The notes beneath the pieces were generated by a model. It was not told the DNA's origin and ran no database searches. It saw only the letters and a list, made by a program, of their open reading frames with translations. 23,374 nucleotides of DNA from Reticulomyxa filosa (taxonomy: Eukaryota; Foraminifera; Reticulomyxidae), in contig ASPP01029302.1 in assembly GCA_000512085.1 (NCBI GenBank), forward strand, positions 1 to 23,374, in the 5' to 3' direction. The translations under genes were made by a program, and so were the position numbers. Within the stretch, counting starts at the first letter, position 1. The number at the start of each line of letters is the position of its first letter. Positions 1-10,600 of the stretch are shown in pieces.

Positions 1-400
1 CTTTTAACTTATGTTTTTTCTTTTAAAAAGCTTTAGAACACACAAAATACGACGTCGATTTATATGCTGAGTTGGGCTTAACCATATATTTTGTGGAATC
101 ACAAGCAACATGTTTTATTTCTTGCATTCGACTAGCAGTATGGACTGGTCAACAGTCTAGTTTAAGTTTTAATATATTCTACGTTATCTGTTTTTAAAAA
201 TATATGTTGAAGGCTTGCAATTCATAGTCTATTTAAACTGCATATAAGGTACTAAAAAGTAGTCTTATGATTTCATTACTCATTCAACGAACAAATGACG
301 ACGCATGAAAATAAATTGTTAAAGTTAGTTCAAGCTTTAAATAATTTTAAAAACGTTGAAATCGACTACGAAATTTTAATAGTTTTTTAAGAACAATAGA
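1..400. other. AT-rich flank without a gene
   Basis: No coding exon, RNA gene or repeat family could be supported here. The stretch lies downstream of the stop codon of the minus-strand exonuclease gene, so its right end is expected to hold that gene's 3' untranslated region. The rest is AT-rich spacer with scattered short T and A runs. Confidence 0.6.
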
Positions 401-1827
401 TTATATCTGATTAAAATAAAAAACGTTCTTGAGTTCCCACAATTTTTGCAGACATTTTGCTAAAATAACAGCGTCAGTCAAAGCCCCATGCTTCTCTGAT
501 CTGTCGCAATCAACTTTTAAAAAAGATGCCATATCATCTAATTTATATGATTTTTTGCTGTGACAATTGCGGTAATACTTCATCGTACAAAAGACATCTT
601 GCTCATCAATGAATTTCCATTTCCATTTTTTGTGGGAGTCGCTCGAATGTAGGAGCTCAATACCTTGATTTAACTTTTTCATATCAAATTTAGAGTTGTG
701 CATTACCATCAAAGTAGGATGATACACCGTTGCTTCGTCCAGATTATCGCTGCTGCAATGAAAGCCTTTATATATATATGTATGCATACATATATTGTGT
801 ATCATTCTCAATCTCTTTGCTCGGTTGTAATGGAAGGCAATTGGAAATGAAGACGTACATTGATAAAACAAATAAATATATGTATATGTATACAAAGGAG
901 TGCACATGGTTTATGTACACAAAGCAAAGTAACGGAACATGGTCTTTGCAAGTGAACAAATTCCAGAAAGCATTGCATAGCGGTGCGCAAATCCTTGCCA
1001 TTGGCATCTAAAAAACTTTTGGAAAGCTTGTGAATTTTATATGCGTGAGGATTAATCCACCCATTCCAAGGCTTTACGTATTCGTGAAATTGCCATGAGG
1101 TTGTTTGGCCATGCATTAACTCCACACAGCCGATTTCCAAAATATATTCATTGTCTCTCAAACCTGCTGTTTCTGTGTCCACGCACAATATACGGTATCC
1201 GTTCTTGTTTGGCAATCTGTTCTCGACTATGGCGTTTAGATCCAGAAGAGCCATTGCTTTTTCCAATTCAGTGTCTTCTTTGAAGTCTGTTGTGTGGTGT
1301 GAGGGTACTGCGTTCTTTTCTTTGTATTTGCTGTTTTTCAATGAATGTGCTTGCGTTCTGGGAAGGTTCTGGGAACGTGTCTGTTTTCCTGCAGCGAACG
1401 CTGGTAATATACGCTTTTGCAGGATATCGTTTGTGTCATTTTTTTCAGGCTCTTCTTTTTGTTGTGGCTGTGGTTGTGGCTGTGGTTGTGGCTGTGGTTG
1501 TGGCTGTGGTTGTGGCTGTGGCTGTAGTTGTGATTGTGGCTTCTCCTCGTTTAAACTCAATAAGTCTAGTGTTGCTGTTTCACATTCCTCAGAAAACTTT
1601 TTGTAATGCTTAAGTATTTTTACCTTTATTTGCGTCAACACAAAAGCAAGCAAAAACGTAGATTTTTTACTATCTCTTTTCTTTTTTTAAACTGTTTCTA
1701 TTTTCAGGTTTGGTGAACTTTCTTTGTTTTCTGCTGTGTCGCTTGCTTGATATTCCTTCCCAAGTTCTTCTGATGGATGATCATTCTCTACTACTGCAGT
1801 GGATTTTAGAGTGTTTTTATCTTCCAT
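401..1827 (-). CDS. DEDDh (DnaQ/Pol III epsilon-like) 3'-5' exonuclease, three exons
   Basis: Predicted nuclease that removes nucleotides from 3' ends; DNA or RNA as substrate cannot be decided. Exon 1 (1827-1693) starts at an ATG (MEDKNTLKSTAVVEN) and ends at a phase-0 GT. Exon 2 starts at about 1608 after AAG. Exon 3 ends with the stop at 401. The second intron has several possible ends: donors near 939 or 921, acceptors near 766-750. Using 939 and 766 gives about 389 residues. All five family residues are visible: motif I DTETAG (about residue 189, exon 2), motif II HNSKFD and motif III HGALTDA (both exon 3). The N-terminal 150 residues are polar and disordered-looking, with a Gln-Pro repeat, and have no recognised domain. 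The gene is divergent from PCNA, which fits a proofreading or repair role, but that link is inference. The alternative is an RNA-processing DEDDh nuclease. Confidence 0.88.
774..795. repeat. 22-nt perfect palindrome in exonuclease intron 2
   Basis: The sequence is its own reverse complement over 11+11 bases, centred on the GC at 784/785, and is built of TATATGTA-type units. It lies within the second intron of the exonuclease gene, near the acceptor. The same TATATGTA vocabulary recurs in the RalGAP introns. Confidence 0.85.
1459..1524 (-). repeat. Gln-Pro dipeptide microsatellite inside the exonuclease gene
   Basis: A near-perfect tandem repeat (plus strand GGTTGTGGCTGT units) encodes about eleven Gln-Pro dipeptides at roughly residues 74-95 of the exonuclease. 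It keeps the frame and lies in the disordered N-terminal part, well before the nuclease motifs. Repeats of this kind commonly vary in length between alleles. Confidence 0.9.
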
Positions 1828-2221
1828 GTTGTCCACTGCTGAAGATTCGCTTTTTTAAAAACGCAACTGTTTCCCCAAAAAAAAGGCAAAGAACGCCTGT
1901 TGTAGTTGTTCTTATTAGTTAACGTACAGTTACAAAGATATACAAAATTTTCAGTATAAACAATTGTACTTTCGCTTTTTGGCTAGGCTTTTCCATATTT
2001 TCAAATGAATATCTTTTTAATTTGTCATTGAAATTTACTTCATATACCTTGTTTAAATTTCAAAAAAATATGAACAATAGCAAGTTTCCATTTTATAAAA
2101 AAAGAGTGAAAAACATTTTAAACTAGTTTTCCCTCTTTTAAAAAATTCTTCCTTTGTTCTTTGGGTTGTTGTTACAAAGTGTTTGGTTGTTCCAATAAAT
2201 ACAAAAACAAAATCACTTAAA
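1828..2221. promoter_or_regulatory. Shared upstream region of the exonuclease and PCNA genes
   Basis: The start codons at 1827 (minus) and 2222 (plus) point away from each other, leaving 394 bp that must hold both promoters and both 5' untranslated regions. The DNA is AT-rich with T and A runs. No well-defined TATA box or E2F-like site stands out. The regulatory role is inferred from position only. Confidence 0.6.
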
Positions 2222-3124
2222 ATGTTTGAATGCACATTAATTCAAGGAGAATTGTTCCGCAAGTTGATAGTGTCAATTCAGGACTTGGTTCAAGACGGGA
2301 ACTTTATGTGTGATTCGAACGGAATTTCGCTGCAAGGGATGGACAGCAGCCACGTGGCACTGGTCGCCATGGCATTGAAAAAAGAAGGATTTGCGGACTA
2401 CCGATGTGACCGAGATGTAACATTGGGAATAAACTTTGCGAATTTGGGCAAAATATTGAAATGTATGGGATCCAAAGATCGTTTGTCCATTCGAGCTCAG
2501 GAAGAAGGTGACAGTGCATTGTTCGTATTTGAAAGTGAAGATAGCAATCGAATGAGCAATTTTGAACTGAAATTGATGCAAATCGATCAAGAGCAATTAG
2601 GCGTTCCGGAAACACAATACAAAGCTGTTATTCGAATGCCAAGCTCTGAACTTCAACGAATTTGCAAAGATTTGTCTGCCATTGGAGACACCGTGTCGAT
2701 CAGTGCCACCAAAGAAGGAATTAAATTCAGCGTTGGAGGTTACAAATAACACTTTTTTTTGGAAAACACTTTTTTTTGATGAGTTTGGCAAAAGTAAAGT
2801 CCGACGTGTCAGCGTTTTTACTGAATTTTGTTTGTCGGGAATTGAAAAATAGGCGATATCGGTAGTGGTGATATGACATTGCGACAGAGTGACAGTGGAG
2901 AAGTTGATGGTGACGATAGTGAGAAAATAATGATTGAGTTGGAAGAACCGGTCCAGCAAAACTTTGCCTTGCGTTATCTTAACAACTTCACAAAAGCTTC
3001 TTCTTTGAGTTCAATGGTGACTTTGTCCTTGGGTACGGATATGCCTTTGGTGATTGAATACAAAATGGACAACCTTGGCTATATCAGATACTATTTGGCT
3101 CCCAAAATTGATGACGAAGCTTAA
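2222..3124 (+). CDS. PCNA: Proliferating cell nuclear antigen (sliding clamp), two exons
   Basis: Trimeric ring that tethers DNA polymerases and repair enzymes to DNA in the nucleus. Exon 1 is 2222-2738 and exon 2 is 2853-3124. The 114-nt intron starts with GTTACA, ends with AATAG, and splits a Gly codon in phase 1. The product is 262 residues; human PCNA is 261. Recognisable segments are the N-terminal MFECTLIQG, the MDSSHVALV strand, the centre-loop YRCDRD, the interdomain connecting loop QLGVPETQY used by PIP-box partners, and the C-terminal YYLAPKIDDEA. The Lys that is ubiquitylated or SUMOylated in other eukaryotes (position 164) is kept in SATKEG. An upstream in-frame ATG at 2183 is ignored because MFEC is the universal PCNA start. 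AATAAA-like poly(A) signals lie 45-85 nt after the stop. Confidence 0.97.
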
Positions 3125-3169
3125 ACACTTGTTTTTGATCACAAATCGAACAAACAGTTATCGATGAGT

Positions 3170-3175
3170 AATAAA
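3170..3175 (+). terminator. Candidate poly(A) signal of PCNA
   Basis: AATAAA lies 46 nt after the PCNA stop codon, followed about 30 nt later by a second AATAAA-type hexamer near 3206. Either would give a short 3' untranslated region. This is a motif match only. Confidence 0.5.
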
Positions 3176-4638
3176 AGATTCGGTTTATAACTGCAAGGGA
3201 GGAAAAATAAAAACAAAGTGTTGCACGTTTTTTTTTCGTTGATGGATGTGTAGGATTTTCAACACATTTGTTATTTAATTTAATCAAAGTTTTATTTTGA
3301 CTTTTTTCGCCTTCTCAGAAGGCACGAATCGTGCTAATTCTTTTAACAAATTTTATTTAGGCTAGGTGGAATAAACATGTTCACATTATAATGGTGAAAC
3401 TAAATTTCGAATGAAGTTAAGTGGAACTTTGCAAAAAATTTAGTGTATAAGCAGATATCTTTAACTAAGTTATTACTAGTTTAAATGTTCATACTATTTT
3501 CGCGTGCTTGGTGTGGGAAATTTTAACAAAAATAATATTTGTTTTGCTTATTTTCTTGTGTTTACTTCATTTACTCGTTTATTGAAATATGTGGGAAAAA
3601 AAAGATATTTCATACATCTATCGATAAAATCTTAGATCGTTATCAAAATTTATTTTGTTCTTAAAAAAAACTTGAAATTCCGATCTATTTTAACAGTATA
3701 CACCACAAAGTATTTGTTTTGCATACACATAATGATACAATATTAACATATGTAGGGTAAGGCCATATCTAAGTGTTAAGCGAACAGTGAGTCCCCAGTG
3801 AGTTAAAACCTTCTTCAAAACTCACTTTTGTCTTGTTTCTTTTTACTCTTTTCTTTATTTTGTTCCAATTATTGTTGTCAATTTATTTCTTCTTTACTGA
3901 AATCGATTTCCGAGCTAAGTTCATTTCGTACACTTAGTCTAGCTCACTGTTCCTGCACACATTATATTAACTTCAACATATTGTAATGACTATTTTTGCG
4001 CAAAAATTACATATCGTGTGTAGCAGACTTGCTTCAAAATTGTTATATTTTTCATAACAATATTAAAATTTGTTCTTTTACATTGCCTTTCTAACAACCT
4101 GCAGTTACAAAAGTCATGAAACATGAATGATATATATGAATACTTCAATTTTCTTAAAAAAATTAACACTTTAAAATTTTAAAAATTTACATAAATCTTC
4201 GGTGGTTCAAAATATATTTTACTTTTTTGTCACTTACAAATATTTTATTTTTTCTTGTTTATTTTTACGAATTTTTTATATATTAATTTTAACTTTTTAA
4301 TGTATTTTAGTTTATCGTTGTCGTTGAATATTGCTTTTTTTAAATATTGTTTGCGTAGACCATCATTTTTGCTTAGTTATTTACTTTTTTTGGCGGTCAT
4401 AATATTTTCCACTTAAATTTTCTTGAGCCAAACATTGCCTGTTACCAGATCGAACAGCTAGAATATTCATTATAGATACCTGGATAACTTTGCTGTCTGA
4501 ATTCTGGCTGTAACTTATTGTTATTTTTGACAGCGTACCAAAAAAATAAAAATCATATTTTGTGAGAATTGTCCTCGTGCAGTACTTTTAAGAAAGGGTA
4601 TAAAGTTTGAAAAATTCAATAATCAATTGGAAGTGATA
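3176..4638. other. AT-rich intergenic region between PCNA and the RalGAP gene
   Basis: No open frame with protein-like composition was found on either strand. The region holds many T and A runs, a 16-nt perfect palindrome (ATTTTTGCGCAAAAAT, 3992-4007), a 7-bp inverted repeat (TTGTTAT/ATAACAA, about 4040-4060) and a direct repeat CAGTGAGT separated by CCC near 3785-3804. The last few hundred bases presumably contain the RalGAP promoter. Confidence 0.55.
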
Positions 4639-7600
4639 ATGTGGCCATTCAACAATAAAGATAAGAAATTAGAGCAATTCTCTTCTGATAAATGTGATGC
4701 AAAAACACGGTTCAAGGCATTAATTTCAATTCAAAGTTCGATCAGCAAAAAACTCGTTTTTTTTGTTTAACAAAAGCATAAGACGGATATGTATTTCTTG
4801 AGCACCGTGAAAAGGTCTTTTACAAAAGAAAGAAAAAAAAAATACACGTAGAGGATAGTGGAAACAATGCTGAGCGTAAAAAGTGGCACGAAGCAAATTG
4901 TCGCCAGGTATTTAATGTGTGTCGAAGCGCTTTAGAGGAATATGCAAAGAATCCATCAAAGAAAGGTGTCACTCTGAGCATTTTTTTTTTTTTTTTAACA
5001 AAGAGGGGAGGAGGGGTGCGTGTATGGAACATATGCATATTGATGCAATATATTCAAACTAGCATATTCTTCATTAAAAAAAAAAAAAATCCTTTTTTTT
5101 TTGTTTTGTTGTAACAAAAGATACGAACTTTGAAGATCCACAACGAGTGTGCGATATAATAAACTGCTTGACAACACTTTGCCAAGACATTGCAGAGTTG
5201 TTAGCACAAAAATGGAATGTGAACGCAAATACGGAATTGCTGACGAAACTGTTGCACTATCAAACGAATGAGCAAATCCGCTACGATGCCATTACACTGG
5301 CATTTGTGATTATCAATGGCTGCAAAGACAAAGCTGCGCCCAAATATGTGCAATTACTAAAACACGCCATCGATTTTACATGCTTTTGCACCGAAGGTGG
5401 CTTTATCCAATATGAAAAGAATTTCAAGCAATATTTGATCATTTGTATGTGGTCATGACAGAGCAATTACATTCTTTTTTTCTTTTTTTTTTTTCCACAC
5501 ACAAGCCCCCCCCCCCTTCCTTGCCCCTTTTTTTTTCTCTTTGTCCATGTTTTGTGCTACGCTGATAAGAAAATTGATGCAAGCAAATAATGAATAATGA
5601 AACACAATGAAAAGCACCAGAACCAATTCCATGGACTCGAAAGGGACGCTCGAATCAACAGCACGCTCTGAAATTGCTAAAGAGGATACTCGAGTTAGCA
5701 CTACAGAGTAGCGATTTTGATTTCTGGTATGGATTTTTGGTCGACCATATCTATCCGCAACTGTTCCATCAGTGCACTTACGATTACCAACATCTCGTCT
5801 TTAACTCCAAAGACGACGATGAGAAAGCAAGTTTTGTCTTTTTATTTTTTAACAATACAAAAAAAAAAAAAAGAAGAGGTGGAGGAGGGGGGTTGTTGGA
5901 TAGGTCCAGGTAAGAGTTTTTTTTTTTTGGAACAAAAAAATTTAAAAATAAATATGAAATGTGGACACTATTTTCGAAACGAAAACATAAAATTAGAAGA
6001 GATAGCGAATGTCGAAGCGTTCGGCTTTGGGAGTGGCCCGCCTCCACCGGATATTTTAGCAGCGCTTGTTGAGTGGCTGTGGACAGTCATTCAGAACGAA
6101 CAGAAATGGTCCAAAATATTCAAAACGGAATTGCAAATGCGCTATTTCATTGAGATTATTTACAGAACCTTTGGGTTGCCGTTGACCATGAATAGTACCA
6201 TCCTTCGAATATTGCGAAGCATTGAACTTTTTTTTTTGGTATGCGTTTTTTTTTTTTTTTTTTGTAATGTGTTATTGGTGAGAAAAAAATGATACGTTAA
6301 AAAAAAAAAAAAAAAAAGGGGGTTTAAAGTGTCGGATGAACCGAAATCAAAGTATCAAGAATATTGTCGAGAAGTCTTTGAACGAATGGAAGTGATGTTG
6401 GAATTGGGAGTTACAAACCCCACACAATTGCAGACAAAACTCCAATTGAGTGCATTTGTAATTTATTTGTATCGCATTGCAGCAGGACAGCCCTATGTGG
6501 ATTGGGAATCCCAAACCTGGGAAGTATTGATACGTTGTCAATTATCGCCTGTGCTTAAAATTGTTCAGAGCCATACCAAAGACAAGGATACTTTGTCCCA
6601 ACTCGTCTATCCTCTGCTTCATGTATGTGTGCTCTTTCTGTACTTGTATATGTACATTTTCCTCGAAAAACAAAAAATTGTAATGGTTTTCTGCTTTCCA
6701 GTCTTTGTTTCGATCGTTGGTGTTATGTACAATTTCCGACGCGGAAACCGGTAACCGCATGTTTGAATTGATAGTGAGAAACATTGGGAAATTAATGAAG
6801 TATCCACCATTTGTTATTGTGTGGAGAGTTTTGTAAACGAGGAGGGTACATTTCATTCGTCGTTGTTGTTCACATGGAAGAGACGATTTTGAACAAAAGG
6901 GGGGTGCATAATTTGGTTATTATTTGCCAAAGAACCAAAAAAAAAAAAAAAGAGAACTACAACAATATTTTTTATGGAATGTATATAAAAAAAAAGGAAA
7001 TGGTGCGCACACTGACAGTAGAGATGCTACGAGTTCATATTGAAACAACTCTCGACGAAGAGGATGGTGATGACTCAGGAAACTCCAGTCGGCCAAAAGC
7101 ACAAATTTATCGACAGTCGAATAGAACAGATAACAGCGAAGTCCCGGCATTGTTCCTGGACCGTGCTTATGCAGACTTTGACAAACAGCCGTTTGAAATT
7201 GACGATCGATGTAAAGAAATTAACGTGGATGTCTTTGACTTCAAAGTTCTTTTTTGTTTATTTTATATACATATGTATATGTATATACGTGTTTTTGTTT
7301 TATTGCAAAGCTGATTTGACTTTAATAAAAAAAAAAAAGTGTACGTAAACAAAACAAAAAAAAATTGCACATAAAAATATTTATATAAATGTTTAAAAGA
7401 AAACGAAAAAGGATTTTGAACAAGTGTTTATGATATGGGATCGTGTGATTCATCTGTTCGGTGATCCGAGCAAGAACACAGATGACGTATCGCGCTCTTT
7501 GCATTTGGAAGGATTTACGGACGCGACGAAGCTGTTGATAATCGCGTTGTACAGTGTGCCAATGTCAAAGGCACGACGAGTGAAAGAGAATCTGAAACGA

Positions 7601-10600
7601 TTGAAACAAACCACAGGGATTGGAAGTTCCACCTCGTTGCTAAGTAGTGCATCATCATCGGAACGTTCGTTGCCGGGATCGACCACCGACTTGCTGATCA
7701 GCGAGAAACGCGAATACGGGTTTTCGTTCTCCACCATTCCAATTCATATCGACATCAATGATTTGGAACATGTCAATCCAGCAATTTTCGATGTGTTGCC
7801 ATTGCCACCTCGTCACTTGTTACCACAAGGAAACACATTGGCCCGGCTGTTCGCACCATTTCTGTTCAATTGCTGTTTCGATCTGTTGAAAAAGGAGGGA
7901 TTGGAACAGCAACTTCGACAGGACGAGTTTGACACGGCCTTTCAATGTCTGGCCAATATTTTTTTCACGCCTTCGGAAGTTGCGTTTGAAAGTGAAATCT
8001 TGGCCCAATTTTACAATTTGGTTTTGAAGAGCTTGCAGGGTCCATCACTGTCGATCCGCAACATTGTCATTCGTGAGTGCGCCAAAGGCTGTCTGTTTGG
8101 AAAAAATCTCCCCGGTTCACACGTTCTGCTCTCGCCCTTTGTGGACTTGATTGATAACTGCTGCAATGCCGAAGACAAGCCCAAGAACAACAAAACTGAC
8201 ATGGAGTCCAATGCCACGGAAGATATCACCGATCTGTTGACTATCGCTTCGTCGCTCATCTCCTCCGCCACGCATTTCAGCACCTGCAAAATCGTCAATT
8301 CCCAAACTAAAGCCAAAGCTAGTGGTGCCAGTGCGTGGAAATTTACCGATTTGAAACAAATCTTTCTTCAAGCTTATAAAAACGCTTCCGAAAAGCAATT
8401 GGAGGCAAAGCCTGATTTCGCAAATTTGGTCATTTCTGGGTATTTACACACATACATGAATATACAAATATGTATATATGTATATATGTATATATGCGTG
8501 TATATATTTTTTTTAAATTATTGTTCACATTATTAAAATATATATTCATATATAAAGGTTGACACTGATAATATTTGATGAACTGGCATCGACAAGAGAC
8601 GCCAAAGTGTTGAAAACAGCGTTGCGATGCATAGTAAGCTGTACGAATCCAAAGAAACTATCGTATGGCATGTACGCAGCACGTGCGTTGGATGGACTGT
8701 CGACTGTGTGTGGACAATTGGTGGAGATTGATCAAGACCTTGTTGTCGACACCATGTTCCCGAATCTCGTGAATCACACCATGGAATTCTTGAAGTTAAC
8801 AATGGCAGCGACGGTGTCTAGAAGTCGAACCGTCTGTCAAGTCGCGTCCGATCTCATTTTCTGTCTGTTGTCTTGGATATTCAATTTCCCACCATCGCTG
8901 TTACAAAACGGAAATCTGATTGGCGGCGTCTTGGAAGTGCTTACCTATGCCTTGCAGAACCTCCACTCCGTTCCGGAGGGCAAGAAACTTCACGAACTGC
9001 CGCAGACACAACAATTAGTAGTTAAGTAAACTGTGTTGCAATGTTCGTTGGACGAGACAACAAAAACACACCAATTGACAATTGATATTTTAACCAATAA
9101 CAAAAAGGTGCATGCTAAAACGGCAATATTGTCATTGTTTAATTATTTGAACAACTATCCATTGAAACACGATGTTGGTGCGATATCCAGTAATGCACCC
9201 GATGTAAAGTCACCACAAGGCCTGTATCTTGTGAATGGGAACCACTCGATCGTCAATGTGTGCGATGGATACGTGTCACATGAAAGGGGTCCGGAGCGAG
9301 GCGTCCGAATGGTCGTTCGTGACGACTCGGGCAAATACTGTTGGAAGTTCACCCCGTGCAGCATTCGCGCACGACTGAGTCACAAGTTGGGACAGAGCAA
9401 AGACAATGCCAATAATAACAACAACAACAATAACAATGGCGGCAAAAAGCCTTTGTCCAATGACGGCAATGTCGAGACGCAAAAAAAAAAGACCCCCATT
9501 GGCATTGAAGAATCCAAGTCCGAGATTGTTTCACGTGTCAGCGTCCATTTGGACGACAGTGACACCCATGACGAAAGGAGAGAAGATATTCGTTTTCAAA
9601 TCGAGCACATTCATCAAAGTACCTTGGAACGATTGCAGTCGCTACGTTTTGTAATGCACACAATTTGTACATACATCTATTTAAAAAAAAGAACAGTACA
9701 CACACACACACATACTTTCTCTTTCTTCTCGTCATTTTGATAATTGCGTTTAACTCTTTTTCAACAGCCACTCCACATTTGGCCCAGTATTTGAAGGACA
9801 AGCCTGCATTTGATTACGACTTGGGATCTCAGACGGATGGACTGATGCAAGTATTGCAATACATTGGTGGCAAGTTGCATGAGCCAGACAAGTCGGATAC
9901 TGCAAGAACGAACCAAACAGAACATCCACTTTCATCGACTCCCACCACTACTGATGGCCAAAACGATGATCATCGCGACACTACTATCGAGATTCCTGAC
10001 CACGTCGCATTGGAAAAGAGTAGCAACTCCAGTGATGCAAGCAAGCACAAGAGATATTCCCGATTCGGTGCTTTGCCCGCAGGAACTTTGACAGAACAAG
10101 AACGCAGTAAGCTGTTTTCACAGCTGTCGGCTCACGTAAGCAATCACATAAGGACTAACTTACATACAATATTATATACATACATATATACGCATGTAAA
10201 TAAATAAATAAATATATATATATATGTATATGTATATATGTTTATATACATATATATATGTGACATGCTTGAAACAGGAAACGGAAGAAAAACAGTTGAA
10301 TGACAAATCGAAAGCCACTCGAGATAGACAGTCGAAAAATGCGCACTCATCCGATCCGAATGTGAACAAAACAGGTGAAATAATGGATTCGCAAACGACT
10401 CCAACAAACTCTGCCAGTAACTCACCAGTGTTAACCGGAGACTCGTTATCGCACGAGGAACATGCGACTTCACTCCACTCGGCGCAAAAGATGAATGAGT
10501 TAGACTTGGATCCTTATCCACAAGAGGCCATTACTTGTCTAAATCAATTCGACTGCAGTCGCTTCTTATTTTCCCATTTGGGCTTACTCACCCCTGGCCA

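Noticed and set aside
1151-1613. Two long plus-strand frames rich in Cys-Gly or Val-Ala
   Set aside because: They are the reverse-strand reading of the Gln-Pro repeat and nuclease exon; composition is purely that of the repeat.
7424-8536. The 370-codon frame considered as a separate gene
   Set aside because: Phase-matched splice sites on both sides and RalGAP-alpha similarity of its neighbours show that it is one large internal exon.
10180-10262. Regular short repeats considered as a CRISPR or satellite array
   Set aside because: Units are 4-8 nt without spacers, within an intron of a eukaryotic gene; this is a microsatellite.
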